From positions 434,001 to 498,000 of the forward strand of contig NZ_RBVZ01000002.1 of NCBI RefSeq assembly GCF_004000435.1: a stretch of DNA of 64,000 nt, in the 5' to 3' direction. This document shows positions 1-9,196 of this stretch, piece after piece. Each line of letters starts with the position of its first letter. Position 1 is the first letter of the stretch. The notes under the pieces were generated by a model, which was given only the letters and a program-made list of their open reading frames with translations, was not told the DNA's origin and ran no database searches. A program made the position numbers and the translations under genes. This DNA is from Alexandriicola marinus. Its GTDB lineage: Bacteria; Pseudomonadota; Alphaproteobacteria; Rhodobacterales; Rhodobacteraceae.

Positions 1-2
1 TC

Positions 3-1487
3 GGACTGGACGTGCCCGACGATGTCTCGGTGACGGCGCAGGTCGTGGCGCAGCCCGATCCGACGCTGGCCCAGCGCGTCATCGCGCAACTCAGCGACGG
101 AACGCCGCTTGTCACCCGCAAGCCGCTTGGCGAGGGGCAGGTCGTCCTGTTCCACGTGACAGCCAACGCCGAATGGTCCTCGCTTCCACTGTCGGGCCTG
201 TTTGTCGACATGCTCGAACGGCTTGCCGTCTCGACGCGGCCCGCCGCACCGACGGTCGAGGATCTTGCAGGCACGATCTGGGTCCCGGAACTTGTGCTGG
301 ATGCCCGGGGCAATCTGGAACGGATCGACACGCTGACAGGCGTAGAAGGCGAACGGATCGCGACCGCGCGGCCGGGCCCCGACCTGCTCCCCGGTCTCTA
401 TACAGGCGAAGACAGGCGCCTTGCTGTGAACGCGGTTGCCTCGGACGACGTTCTGTCACCCGCGCTCTGGCCCTCTGACGTGACCGTCGAAGGGCTTGAA
501 CTGACAAGCGAGACAGACCTGAAAGGATGGATTCTGGCTGGTGCTCTGGCCCTGCTGCTCGCTGATATCGTGGCCTCGCTTGCGCTTTCGGGGCGGCTGC
601 GCGGGCCGCGTGCCGGCATCGCCGTGGTGCTCGCCGCCCTGTTCCTGACGGGCGCCCCGGAGGCCGCGCAGGCGCAAGACACGGCCCCCGCTCTGGGCGG
701 GGCAGAGAGCGCCGGCCCCGATGCCGACGACGACCTTTTCGCGATCAGCGCGACGCGCGAGGTTATCCTCGCGCATGTTCTGACCGGCGACGCGCGGGTC
801 GACCAGATCGCCGAAGAGGGGCTTCTGGGCCTGTCGATCGCGCTCTTCCGCCGGACGGCGGTCGAGCCGGCTCTCCCCGTCGGGATCGACATCGAAGAGG
901 ACGAACTGGCCTTCTTCCCGATCCTTTATTGGCCGGTGACCGCCGGGCAACCGATCCCCTCGCGCGAAGCCTATGCCAAGCTGAACCGCTACCTCCGCTC
1001 CGGCGGGATGATCGTGTTCGACACCCGCGACGCGGATATGGCGGGGTTCGGCTCCGGCTCGCCGGAGGGGCGCAAGTTGCAGGCCCTCGCCCGGCCACTG
1101 GATATCCCGCCGATCGCGCCGATCCCCGAAGATCATGTGCTCACGCGGACCTTCTACCTGCTTCAGGATTTCCCGGGCCGCTATGCCAGCCGTGACATCT
1201 GGGTCGAGGCCTCGCCTCCGGATGCAGAACTGGCCGAGGGCATGCCGTTCCGCGATCTCAACGACGGGGTGACGCCTGTTGTCATCGGCGGGAACGACTG
1301 GGCCTCTGCCTGGGCCACCGACGAATTCGGAACACCGCTGTACCCCGTCGGCCGCGGCATGGCGGGCGAACGTCAGCGCGAGATTGCGATGCGGTTCGGC
1401 ATCAACCTCGTGATCCATGTCCTGACCGGCAATTACAAATCCGATCAGGTCCACGTCCCGGCGCTTCTGGACAGGCTGGGCCAATGA
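3..1487 (+). CDS. DUF4159 domain membrane protein (5' partial)
   Basis: The frame is open to the left edge, so the true start lies outside the window; GTG at 12 is in frame but is unlikely to be the start. Counting from that GTG, two hydrophobic segments lie at about residues 171-193 and 201-218. A globular part from about 260 to the end matches DUF4159, with an ILYWPV segment and GGMIVFDTRD near residues 300-345; this is a class I amidotransferase-like fold. Long alphaproteobacterial proteins of this type usually have an N-terminal BatA-like membrane domain and follow MoxR and DUF58 genes, which would be upstream here. Function is unknown; a role in envelope or metallo-protein assembly is an inference from that context. 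The next gene begins 37 bp downstream on the same strand. Confidence 0.85.
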   Translation, partial: GLDVPDDVSVTAQVVAQPDPTLAQRVIAQLSDGTPLVTRKPLGEGQVVLFHVTANAEWSSLPLSGLFVDMLERLAVSTRPAAPTVEDLAGTIWVPELVLDARGNLERIDTLTGVEGERIATARPGPDLLPGLYTGEDRRLAVNAVASDDVLSPALWPSDVTVEGLELTSETDLKGWILAGALALLLADIVASLALSGRLRGPRAGIAVVLAALFLTGAPEAAQAQDTAPALGGAESAGPDADDDLFAISATREVILAHVLTGDARVDQIAEEGLLGLSIALFRRTAVEPALPVGIDIEEDELAFFPILYWPVTAGQPIPSREAYAKLNRYLRSGGMIVFDTRDADMAGFGSGSPEGRKLQALARPLDIPPIAPIPEDHVLTRTFYLLQDFPGRYASRDIWVEASPPDAELAEGMPFRDLNDGVTPVVIGGNDWASAWATDEFGTPLYPVGRGMAGERQREIAMRFGINLVIHVLTGNYKSDQVHVPALLDRLGQ

Positions 1488-1524
1488 CCGACCTTCACAC
1501 CCTCGCGGGAGCACCTGGCAGGAC

Positions 1525-3594
1525 ATGACAGAGACCATTCTCTTCGACCCGCTGCTGCCCCTTCCGTTCCTTTGGGCCGCCTGCGCGATCGCCGCGCTTT
1601 TCGTGATCCTCGCCGTCTGGCGGGGCTTGGCCGGCTGGTGGCTGCGCGGGCTCGCGGCCATCGCGCTCCTTCTGGCCGTCGCCAATCCGTCTCTACAGCA
1701 GGAAGAGCGTGAACCGCTGACCGACATCGTGATCGCTGTCGTCGACGAAAGCGCGAGCCAGCGTGTCGCGGACAGGCCCGATCAGACCCAGACTGCCCTT
1801 GATGACCTGCGCGCGGCCATCGACCGGCGCGGCAACACCGATCTGCGGGTCGTGCGCGTGGGCGACGACGACGGCGATGGCGGAACGCTTCTGATGCAGG
1901 CCATGTCAGAGGCGCTGGCCGAGGAACCCCTTGGCCGGATCGCGGGCCTTGTCCTGATCACCGATGGCCGGGTCCATGACATCGCAGCCACCCCGGACAT
2001 GCCGGCCCCGGCCCATGTTCTGCTGACCGGCCAACCAGACGATTGGGACAGGCGGCTTATCGTGCGCAACGCGCCCGCCTTCGCGATCCTCGGCGAACCC
2101 GTGAGCCTGACGCTCAGGCTTGAGGATCAGGGCGCCGCGCCCGGCACCGCCGACACCGCCCCTCTTGAGATCGCGGTCGACGGTGGGCCACCGTCCCGGT
2201 TCGAGGTGCCTCTGGGCGAGGATGTCGAACTGCCGATCACCCTGCCCCATGGCGGAATGAACGTCCTGCAATTCTCTACCCCCGTGGTCGAGGGTGAACT
2301 GACGGACCGCAACAACGCCGCCGTGGTGCAGATCAACGGCGTGCGCGACAGGCTGAGCGTTCTGCTTGTCTCGGGCGAGCCCCATCCCGGCGAACGCACA
2401 TGGCGCAACCTTCTGAAATCCGACAGCGCGGTCGATCTGGTGCATTTCACCATCCTGCGCCCGCCGGAAAAGCAGGATGGCGTCCCGGTGGACGAATTGT
2501 CCCTGATCGCCTTCCCCACGCGGGAGCTGTTTATCGAAAAGATCGAAGAATTCGATCTGATCGTCTTTGACCGCTATCGCAGGCGCGGGATCCTGCCGTC
2601 GATCTATTTTGAGAACGTCGTGAACTACGTCCAGAACGGCGGGGCCGTGCTCGTGTCGGCCGGCCCGGAATTCGCCGGCGCCGAAAGCATCCATCGCTCG
2701 CCCCTTGGCTTTATCCTGCCGGGCGCGCCGACGGCCCGTGTGGTCGAGGAAGGGTTCCGGCCCGGGCTCACCTATATCGGGGAACGGCATCCGGTGACCG
2801 CCGCGCTGGATCCATCAGCCATCAACCCGGGTGAGGACGGGCCGGACTGGGGCCGCTGGTTCCGCCTGATCGACGTGATTGCCGAACCCGAAGCCACGGT
2901 CGTCATGACCGGGCCGGACGAGCGGCCGCTTCTGCTGCTCGACCGGGTGGGCGAGGGGCGCGTGGCGCTCTTGGCGTCGGATCAGTCATGGCTGTGGGAT
3001 CGGGGCTACGAAGGCGGCGGGCCACAGCTTGAACTGCTGCGCCGTCTTGCCCACTGGATGATGAAGGAGCCGGAACTCGAGGAAGAAAGCCTTTGGGTCG
3101 AACCCGCGGGCCAGACCATGCGGATCATCCGCCGGACGCTGGACGAAACCGTGCCCGAAGTATCGGTCATCGGCCCCGATGGGTCAGAGACGATCCTGAC
3201 ACTCGAAGAGGTCAGCCCCGGCCGGTTCGAGACATTGTGGGAGGCCCCCGAAATCGGGCTTTACCGCCTGACAAACGGCGAAGAGGAAGCGGTGATCGCC
3301 CTCGGCCCTGCCGCGCCGAAGGAATTCGAACAGACCATCGCCGATGGAACCCTTCTGGGCGAGGCCGTGGCTGCATCCGGCGGGTCGGTCAACGCCCTGT
3401 CAGACGGCATGCCGTCTCTGCGCGACGTCGATCCCGGGCGGCCGGCCTCGGGACGCGGATGGATCGGGTTCACCCCGCGCGATGCCTACCTGACGGCCGA
3501 TATCTCGATCCGTCCGTTCCTTCCGGCATGGGCACTGCTGCTGATCGCTTCGGCCCTGATCCTGGGTGCCTGGCTGCGCGAAGGGCGCCGCTGA
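1525..3594 (+). CDS. Membrane protein with glutamine amidotransferase-like domain
   Basis: A 689-aa protein with two N-terminal transmembrane segments (about residues 10-30 and 36-55), a large extracytoplasmic part and a C-terminal transmembrane helix (about 663-683) ending in a short basic tail. The middle contains a stretch around 355-385 (VVNYVQNGGAVLVSAGPEF) typical of amidotransferase-like folds that lack the catalytic triad. It follows the DUF4159 gene closely and is almost certainly in the same operon. Such pairs accompany MoxR/DUF58 modules in alphaproteobacteria. The substrate is unknown. ATG at 1525 is preceded by a weak GCAGGA site. The gene ends 8 bp from the convergent small secreted protein gene. 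Confidence 0.8.
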   Translation: MTETILFDPLLPLPFLWAACAIAALFVILAVWRGLAGWWLRGLAAIALLLAVANPSLQQEEREPLTDIVIAVVDESASQRVADRPDQTQTALDDLRAAIDRRGNTDLRVVRVGDDDGDGGTLLMQAMSEALAEEPLGRIAGLVLITDGRVHDIAATPDMPAPAHVLLTGQPDDWDRRLIVRNAPAFAILGEPVSLTLRLEDQGAAPGTADTAPLEIAVDGGPPSRFEVPLGEDVELPITLPHGGMNVLQFSTPVVEGELTDRNNAAVVQINGVRDRLSVLLVSGEPHPGERTWRNLLKSDSAVDLVHFTILRPPEKQDGVPVDELSLIAFPTRELFIEKIEEFDLIVFDRYRRRGILPSIYFENVVNYVQNGGAVLVSAGPEFAGAESIHRSPLGFILPGAPTARVVEEGFRPGLTYIGERHPVTAALDPSAINPGEDGPDWGRWFRLIDVIAEPEATVVMTGPDERPLLLLDRVGEGRVALLASDQSWLWDRGYEGGGPQLELLRRLAHWMMKEPELEEESLWVEPAGQTMRIIRRTLDETVPEVSVIGPDGSETILTLEEVSPGRFETLWEAPEIGLYRLTNGEEEAVIALGPAAPKEFEQTIADGTLLGEAVAASGGSVNALSDGMPSLRDVDPGRPASGRGWIGFTPRDAYLTADISIRPFLPAWALLLIASALILGAWLREGRR

Positions 3595-3602
3595 CCTCAC
3601 GT

Positions 3603-3974
3603 CTACCGCAGGGCGACCGGCGTCAACTCCGGCGCCCAGCCATCGACCAAACAGCGCGCCCGAATAAAGACCTGCCCGGTTCCCGCCGGGATCGCGACAC
3701 CGCTCAGCGACCGGGTGAAGGGCTGTTCGTTCACATGCGGATGCAGGAGTTCACGAAACCCGAGCCGGTTTCCCGCGGCATCGACGACTTCCCAGCCGTC
3801 GGCATAATGATCCCAGCCGGTATCGGGATGGGAAATCGTGACATCGAAGCGCCAGCCCGATGCCCCTTGGCTGGCCATGACGTCTTCGACCTTGGCAAAA
3901 TCCGCCATCGCCATGCCCCCCGTTGTGGTCATCGCAAGGATGATCGTCAGGTTTCGGATCGTTTTACTGAGCAT
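3603..3974 (-). CDS. Small secreted hypothetical protein
   Basis: A 123-aa protein with an N-terminal signal peptide (residues 1-23, ending MAMA before DFAKVEDV). The frame continues upstream to 4118, but ATG at 3974 is chosen because AGGAGG lies 8 nt before it and the signal peptide begins there. The mature part is a compact beta-rich domain with the phrases DVTISHPDTGWDHYADGWEV and GFRELLHPHV. I recognise no named family with certainty. It is convergent with the preceding membrane protein gene and divergent from glcD, so its promoter lies in the same 146-bp gap that holds the glcD operator. Confidence 0.8.
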   Translation of the reverse strand: MLSKTIRNLTIILAMTTTGGMAMADFAKVEDVMASQGASGWRFDVTISHPDTGWDHYADGWEVVDAAGNRLGFRELLHPHVNEQPFTRSLSGVAIPAGTGQVFIRARCLVDGWAPELTPVALR

Positions 3975-4083
3975 TCCGGACCTCCTGTCATCCTGCCTAG
4001 CATGGGCTTTTGATGCCAGAGGAGGCAATTTCCCGTGATCGAAAGCGGGTCTGCGCCGACCTTGCGGCTTGCTTGAACATGAA

Positions 4084-4106
4084 ATTGGTAATATCTTTTT
4101 ACCAAT
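4084..4106. promoter_or_regulatory. GntR/FadR-type operator in front of glcD
   Basis: A 23-bp perfect inverted repeat: ATTGGTAA, 7 nt, TTACCAAT. It ends directly against the AAGGAGG ribosome binding site of glcD, a position suited to repression. Nearly the same site (19 of 23 identical) lies at 23772-23794 in front of the GntR-family regulator gene. ATTGGT/ACCAAT half-sites are typical of FadR-subfamily GntR proteins such as PdhR and LldR, although the spacing here is wider than the usual 15-bp site. Confidence 0.75.
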
Positions 4107-4120
4107 AAGGAGGATCACCG

Positions 4121-5572
4121 ATGGAAATGCCCGCCCCGGACGCCCGCGTCATGGCCAAGACAGCCCGCATCGTCGAACGCCTGCAATCCGTCCTCCCCGC
4201 GGATGCCGTGATCCACGACCCGGCAGAGACCCGCGCCTATGAATGCGACGCGCTGACGGCCTATCGCTGCCCACCGCTTTGCGCCGTCCTTCCCGCCTCG
4301 ACGGAAGAGGTCTCTGCCGTCATGAAAATCTGTCACGAGGAGGGCGTCCCCGTCGTGCCGCGCGGTTCGGGCACATCGCTCGCCGGGGGCGCCCTGCCGA
4401 CGGCCGATTGCGTCATCCTCGGCGTGTCGCGCCTGACCGACGTGATCGAAACCGACTATGCCGACCGGATCATCCGCGTTCAGACCGGCCGGACAAACCT
4501 GTCGGTCACCGGCGCGGTCGAAGCAGACGGCTTCTTCTACGCGCCGGACCCCTCGAGCCAGCTTGCCTGCGCCATCGCAGGAAACATCGCGATGAATTCC
4601 GGCGGTGCGCATTGCCTGAAATACGGGGTCACGACCAACAACCTCATGGGGGTGACGATGGTCCAGATGGATGGCACCATCGTCGAGATCGGCGGCGCGC
4701 ATCTTGATCCCTCGGGCCTTGATCTGCTTGGCGTGATCTGCGGCTCGGAAGGGCAGCTTGGTGTCGTGACAGAGGCCACGCTGCGCATCCTGCCCAAACC
4801 CGAAGGCGCCCGCCCGGTTCTGATCGGATACGACAGCAACGAGGTCGCAGGGCGGGTCGTCTCCGACATCATCAAGGCGGGCATCCTGCCCGTCGCCATC
4901 GAGTTCATGGACCGCCCCTGCATCGAGGCCTGCGAAGCCTTTGCAAAGGCGGGCTATCCCATGTGCGAGGCGCTTCTGATCATCGAGGTCGAGGGCTCGG
5001 ACGCGGAGATCGACCATCAGTTGGGGCTGATCAAGGACATCGCGAACCGGCACGACCCGGTCGAGTTGCGCGAGGCGGCTGACGCGGATGAAGCCGCCCG
5101 CATCTGGCTGGGCCGGAAATCCGCCTTTGGCGCGATGGGCCAGATCAACGATTACATGTGCCTCGACGGGACGATCCCTGTCGACCAGCTGCCCTATGTG
5201 CTGCGCCGGATCGGCGAAATGTCGAAGGAATTCGGACTTGAGGTCGCGAATGTCTTTCACGCGGGCGATGGCAACATGCACCCGCTGATCCTTTACAATG
5301 CGAACCTGCCCGGACAGCTGGAACTATGCGAAGCCTTTGGTGCGGCGATCCTGAAACTGTGCGTCGAGGTTGGCGGCTGCCTGACCGGCGAACACGGCGT
5401 CGGGATCGAAAAGCGTGACCTGATGACGGATCAATATGCCGAGATCGACCTCGAGGCGCAAATGCGGGTCAAGGACGTCTTCGATCCGTCCTGGCTCTTG
5501 AACCCGGCAAAGGTGTTCCCGCTGGCCAGCAGCGCCGCACGGCGCGCCGCACCGGCCGAAACGGGAAGATGA
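4121..5572 (+). CDS. glcD: Glycolate oxidase FAD-linked subunit GlcD
   Basis: A 483-aa flavoprotein that oxidises glycolate (or D-lactate-like 2-hydroxy acids) to glyoxylate as the catalytic subunit of the GlcDEF complex. The PCMH-type FAD-binding domain is at about residues 50-230 (VVPRGSGTSLAGGALP, then a GAHCLKYGVTTNNLMGV stretch), followed by the FAD-oxidase C-terminal domain, including VFHAGDGNMHPLI and GCLTGEHGVGIEKR, which carry conserved catalytic His residues. An excellent AAGGAGG lies 7 nt before ATG. It overlaps glcE by ATGA and is first in glcD-glcE-ORF-glcF. A perfect inverted repeat sits between the promoter region and the start, so repression by a GntR-type protein is likely. 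Confidence 0.95.
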   Translation: MEMPAPDARVMAKTARIVERLQSVLPADAVIHDPAETRAYECDALTAYRCPPLCAVLPASTEEVSAVMKICHEEGVPVVPRGSGTSLAGGALPTADCVILGVSRLTDVIETDYADRIIRVQTGRTNLSVTGAVEADGFFYAPDPSSQLACAIAGNIAMNSGGAHCLKYGVTTNNLMGVTMVQMDGTIVEIGGAHLDPSGLDLLGVICGSEGQLGVVTEATLRILPKPEGARPVLIGYDSNEVAGRVVSDIIKAGILPVAIEFMDRPCIEACEAFAKAGYPMCEALLIIEVEGSDAEIDHQLGLIKDIANRHDPVELREAADADEAARIWLGRKSAFGAMGQINDYMCLDGTIPVDQLPYVLRRIGEMSKEFGLEVANVFHAGDGNMHPLILYNANLPGQLELCEAFGAAILKLCVEVGGCLTGEHGVGIEKRDLMTDQYAEIDLEAQMRVKDVFDPSWLLNPAKVFPLASSAARRAAPAETGR

Positions 5573-6702
5573 TGATGAACGTCTCGAACGAAGCGGAACT
5601 GGTCGAGGCGATCCGGACTGCCAACGGCCCGCTCCGGATCATGGGCGGCGGCACACGGGGCGCGACCGGCGCGGAAGGCGCGCCCTTGTCGGTCGCCGGG
5701 CTGAACGAAATTTCGCTTTATGAACCGGGCGCGCTGACGATTGTGGCCGCAGCTGGAACGCCGATCTCCACGATCGAGACCGCGCTCGATGCCGGCGGGC
5801 AACGGCTGGCGTTCGAACCCATGGATTACAGGGCCCTTCTCGGCACCACGGGCGAGCCGACACTTGGCGGCGCGGTTGCGTCGGGCGCCTCCGGGCCGCG
5901 CCGGATCGTCGTGGGGGCGGTACGGGATTTCTGTCTTGGCGTGCGGTTCGTGGACGGGTCGGGCAACATCATCAAGAACGGCGGCCGCGTGATGAAGAAC
6001 GTCACCGGCTATGATCTGGTGAAGCTGATGGCCGGATCGCGCGGCACATTGGGCGTTCTGACAGAAGTCGCGCTCAAGGTCCTGCCAAAGCCAGAGACGG
6101 AAGCGACGCTGATCCTGCACGGTCTGGATATTGCTTCGGCGGTGCAGGCGATGTCGGCCGCGCTGGGATCACCGTTCGAGGTGACCGGAGTTGCGCATTT
6201 CCCCTACAGCGCAGGCGACGATCCCGCGACGATGATCCGCCTCGAGGGGTTCGAACAATCCGTCCGATACCGGACCGGCGCCCTCAAGGACCTGCTCGGA
6301 CACTATGGCGAGATCAGCATCGTCGAAGGCGTGCCAAGTACGACCGGATGGACCCGGACCCGCGATGTCGACATGTTCGCGGATACGCCGGGCGATGTCT
6401 GGCGGATTTCGGTCAGGCCATCGGAGGCACCGGCGATCATCGCGCAGATGGGCGACGGGGTGCGCGTGACGCTCGATTGGGGAGGCGGGCTGATCTGGGC
6501 CCTTGCCCCGGAGGGGACAGACCTGCGCGCCGCTCTGGGGCCGATCAACGGCCACGCGACACTGGTCCGCGCCAGCGCGGCGACTTTCGCAGCGATCCCG
6601 GCCCTGCCCCCCGAACCCGCGCCGCTGGCCGCGATTTCGGAAGGTCTCCGGTCCCGGTTCGATCCCCGCGGGCTTTTTTCACCGCGCAAGGTCGACGCAT
6701 GA
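5569..6702 (+). CDS. glcE: Glycolate oxidase FAD-binding subunit GlcE
   Basis: A 377-aa protein, about the usual GlcE length. The N-terminal PCMH FAD-binding domain (about residues 5-170) shows MGGGTRG, EPTLGGAVASGASGP and KNVTGYDLVKLMAGSRGTLG, all typical of GlcE. The C-terminal half is divergent, as in other GlcE proteins. Three ATG codons in a row (5569, 5572, 5575) make the exact start uncertain; the first overlaps the glcD stop (ATGA) and suggests translational coupling. It works with GlcD and GlcF to pass electrons from glycolate to the respiratory chain at the membrane. Confidence 0.93.
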   Translation: MMMNVSNEAELVEAIRTANGPLRIMGGGTRGATGAEGAPLSVAGLNEISLYEPGALTIVAAAGTPISTIETALDAGGQRLAFEPMDYRALLGTTGEPTLGGAVASGASGPRRIVVGAVRDFCLGVRFVDGSGNIIKNGGRVMKNVTGYDLVKLMAGSRGTLGVLTEVALKVLPKPETEATLILHGLDIASAVQAMSAALGSPFEVTGVAHFPYSAGDDPATMIRLEGFEQSVRYRTGALKDLLGHYGEISIVEGVPSTTGWTRTRDVDMFADTPGDVWRISVRPSEAPAIIAQMGDGVRVTLDWGGGLIWALAPEGTDLRAALGPINGHATLVRASAATFAAIPALPPEPAPLAAISEGLRSRFDPRGLFSPRKVDA

Positions 6703-6827
6703 CCAAGGCGGCACCGACATTCCTCAACGCGCCTGCGCTTGCGTCGTTCACGCGGGCGGCTCTTGGCCGGGTGGCCCGTTTCGGCATAGGCGCGACATCT
6801 CTCAATCTGGCACTGGCGGCACGCTGA
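6699..6827 (+). CDS. 42-aa ORF between glcE and glcF
   Basis: An open frame that exactly fills the gap between two operon genes: its ATG overlaps the glcE stop (ATGA) and its TGA ends 1 bp before the glcF ATG. The product begins MTKAAPTFLNAPALASFTRA and ends in ALAAR, with a short hydrophobic C-terminal stretch but no clear transmembrane helix. I know no family for it. Filling the gap with overlapping start and stop codons argues that ribosomes translate through it to reach glcF, whether or not the peptide itself matters. It is too short for most gene callers. Confidence 0.5.
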   Translation: MTKAAPTFLNAPALASFTRAALGRVARFGIGATSLNLALAAR

Positions 6828-6828
6828 C

Positions 6829-8145
6829 ATGCAAACGACCTTCACACCCGAACAGCTGAAAGATTCCGGCACCGCGCGCGCCAACGAGATACTGCGCGCC
6901 TGCGTGCATTGCGGGTTCTGCACGGCGACCTGCCCCACCTATCAGGTGCTTGGTGACGAACTCGACAGCCCGCGAGGCCGCATCTACCTGATCAAGGACA
7001 TGCTCGAGAACGAGAGGGTTCCCGATGAAACGACGGTCAAGCATATCGACCGCTGCCTGTCCTGCCTTGCCTGCATGACCACCTGTCCGTCGGGCGTGCA
7101 TTACATGCACCTCGTGGACCATGCCCGCGCCTATATCGAAAAGACCTACAAACGCCCGCTTTCGGAACGGGCGCTGCGCTGGGTGCTGGCGCAGATCCTA
7201 CCCTATCCGATGCGGTTCCGCATTGCGCTTCTGGGGGCCAAGATCGGTCGTCCCTTCCGCAAGCTGGTGCCCGATGCCCGCCTGCGCGCCATGCTCGAGA
7301 TGGCGCCCAAGACCATTCCGCCTGTCAGTCGCAACGACGATCCGCAGAGCTTCGCGCCCGTCGCGCCGCGGAAGAAGCGTGTCGCGCTGATGACGGGCTG
7401 CGCGCAGCGCGCGCTCAACACCGATATCAACGATGCCACGATCCGCATCCTGACCCGGCTCGGCTGCGAGGTCGTCGTGGCCGAAGGCGCCGGCTGCTGT
7501 GGTGCGCTGACCCATCACATGGGCAAGGAGGCACAGGCCCACGAGACCGCCGCCCGAAACATCCGCGCCTGGACGCGCGAGATCGATGGCGACGGCCTTG
7601 ATGCGATCGTGATCAACACCTCGGGCTGCGGCACCACGGTCAAGGATTACGGACACATGTTCCGCGACGACCCTCTCGCCGCGGATGCCACCCGGGTTGC
7701 CGAGCGCGCGATGGATATCTCGGAACTTCTGATGCAACTCGACCTGCCCCAAGGGGCGGACAAGGGCCTCACTGTGGCCTATCACGCGGCCTGTTCGCTG
7801 CAGCATGGACAGCAGATCAAGACCTACCCCAAGGATTTGCTGAAACGGGCAGGATTCAAGGTCGCAGAGCCGCGCGACAGCCATCTGTGCTGTGGATCGG
7901 CGGGCACCTACAACCTGATGCAGCCCGAGATTTCGGGCCAGCTGAAGGCCCGGAAGGTCGGCACCCTCGAAGCGCTGACGCCCGACGTGATCGCAGCGGG
8001 CAATATCGGCTGCATGATGCAGATCGGGGGCGGCACCGACATCCCGGTCGTTCACACCGTCGAATTGCTGGACTGGGCCACGGGCGGCCCGGCCCCACGG
8101 GCGTTGCACGACACCGACACGGCCGTCCCGATTTTGTCGTCCTGA
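6829..8145 (+). CDS. glcF: Glycolate oxidase iron-sulfur subunit GlcF
   Basis: A 438-aa protein carrying electrons from GlcDE to the membrane. Two [4Fe-4S] ferredoxin motifs are at residues 25-36 (CVHCGFCTATCP) and 76-87 (CLSCLACMTTCP). Two CCG domains follow, with AGCCGALTHHMG near residue 220 and HLCCGSAGTYN near 355, as in heterodisulfide reductase/GlcF-type proteins. It is the last gene of the glc operon. The 78 bp to the next gene contain no strong terminator, so some read-through into the protease gene is possible. Confidence 0.95.
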   Translation: MQTTFTPEQLKDSGTARANEILRACVHCGFCTATCPTYQVLGDELDSPRGRIYLIKDMLENERVPDETTVKHIDRCLSCLACMTTCPSGVHYMHLVDHARAYIEKTYKRPLSERALRWVLAQILPYPMRFRIALLGAKIGRPFRKLVPDARLRAMLEMAPKTIPPVSRNDDPQSFAPVAPRKKRVALMTGCAQRALNTDINDATIRILTRLGCEVVVAEGAGCCGALTHHMGKEAQAHETAARNIRAWTREIDGDGLDAIVINTSGCGTTVKDYGHMFRDDPLAADATRVAERAMDISELLMQLDLPQGADKGLTVAYHAACSLQHGQQIKTYPKDLLKRAGFKVAEPRDSHLCCGSAGTYNLMQPEISGQLKARKVGTLEALTPDVIAAGNIGCMMQIGGGTDIPVVHTVELLDWATGGPAPRALHDTDTAVPILSS

Positions 8146-8223
8146 CCTCTTGCCGCGGATTTTTCGCCCAACTTCCGCCCCAAGCGGGGTATAGGTGGGA
8201 AAGAAAGCGTCGGGAGCGGTCAC

Positions 8224-9036
8224 GTGTATTCCAGAGTTCTTGCGGCTGCGGCCGTCATCGCGGGACTTGCGGTCCCGGCACTCGCCCAGACCGCGAACCT
8301 GTCCGCGCTTCAGACCGGGGATGATGCCCGCGGCTGGGAGGCTGTGGGCCGGCTGGATATCGATGGCAAGGGCTTCTGCACGGGCGCCCTGATCGCGCCC
8401 GACATCGTCCTGACCGCGGCGCATTGCCTGTTCGACAGCACGACCGGTGCCCGGATCGACGCGACCCGGATCGAATTTCAGGCCGGGCTTCGCAACGGCA
8501 GGGCCGCTGCATATCGCGATGTCGCGGAAGCGGTGATCCCGGCCAGCTATACCTTCGACGGCAATGTCTCGAGCGGCATGACCCGGCAGGACGTCGCCCT
8601 TCTGCGCCTGACGCAGCCGATCCGGCTGGCCACCATTGCGCCTTTCGAAACGGTTGATGCTCTGCCAAGCGGTTCGCAAGTGGGCATCGTCTCATACGCG
8701 CATGACCGGGCCGAGGCGCCGTCGATCGAACAATCCTGCGATGTTCTGGGCCAACAGGACGGTGTTCATGTGATGGCCTGTTCCGTCGATTTCGGTTCGT
8801 CGGGTGCGCCGATCTTTCTGATCGAGGATGGGCAGGCGCGGATCGCCTCGGTCGTTTCGGCCAAGGCCTTTCTCGACGATCAGCGCGTCGCGCTGGGAAC
8901 CTCTCTGGCAGAGCCTCTGGCGGAACTGATGGCCGAATTATCCACCGGCATGGGCCGGTTTCAGGCCGCCCCCACGGTGCGAGTGATCGGCGGGGGTGAA
9001 CGGGCCGAGACCGGCGCGAAATTCGTTCGTCCCTGA
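8224..9036 (+). CDS. Secreted trypsin-like serine protease
   Basis: A 270-aa S1-family protein with a signal peptide (residues 1-22, cleavage after ALAQ). The catalytic triad is visible: His67 in TAAHC, Asp123 in RQDVALLRL and Ser193 in GSSGAP, where the classical GDSGGP motif is altered to Ser-Ser and Gly-Ala but the nucleophile remains. It is expected to act in the periplasm or outside the cell; the substrate is unknown. GTG at 8224 is the only start placed well for the signal peptide. It stands alone between glcF and the Hsp20 gene. Confidence 0.88.
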   Translation: MYSRVLAAAAVIAGLAVPALAQTANLSALQTGDDARGWEAVGRLDIDGKGFCTGALIAPDIVLTAAHCLFDSTTGARIDATRIEFQAGLRNGRAAAYRDVAEAVIPASYTFDGNVSSGMTRQDVALLRLTQPIRLATIAPFETVDALPSGSQVGIVSYAHDRAEAPSIEQSCDVLGQQDGVHVMACSVDFGSSGAPIFLIEDGQARIASVVSAKAFLDDQRVALGTSLAEPLAELMAELSTGMGRFQAAPTVRVIGGGERAETGAKFVRP

Positions 9037-9075
9037 CGAAGTCTCGCGATCCTCAGGGGCCCACGCGCGTCAGGC

Positions 9076-9104
9076 CTTGAAACCGCGAAATCCCGTTCCC
9101 AAAT
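9076..9104 (+). promoter_or_regulatory. RpoH (sigma-32) type promoter for hsp20
   Basis: CTTGAAA at 9076-9082, a 15-nt spacer and CCCAAAT at 9098-9104. This closely matches the heat-shock sigma factor consensus (CTTGAAA, 13-17 nt, CCCATNT). It lies about 92 nt before the start of the Hsp20 gene, so it fits heat induction of that gene. Confidence 0.65.
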
Positions 9105-9196
9105 TCAGTGTCACAGGGTGCCAGACGGGCCCTGTGTTCCGGCCTGTCCCATGAGGGAAGGCCAATAAACTGGTATCGCTCAATGGAGGATCACCC

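Noticed and set aside
3975-4118. N-terminal extension of the small secreted protein to 4118
   Set aside because: It would cross the glcD operator and hide the signal peptide; ATG 3974 has a strong AGGAGG site.
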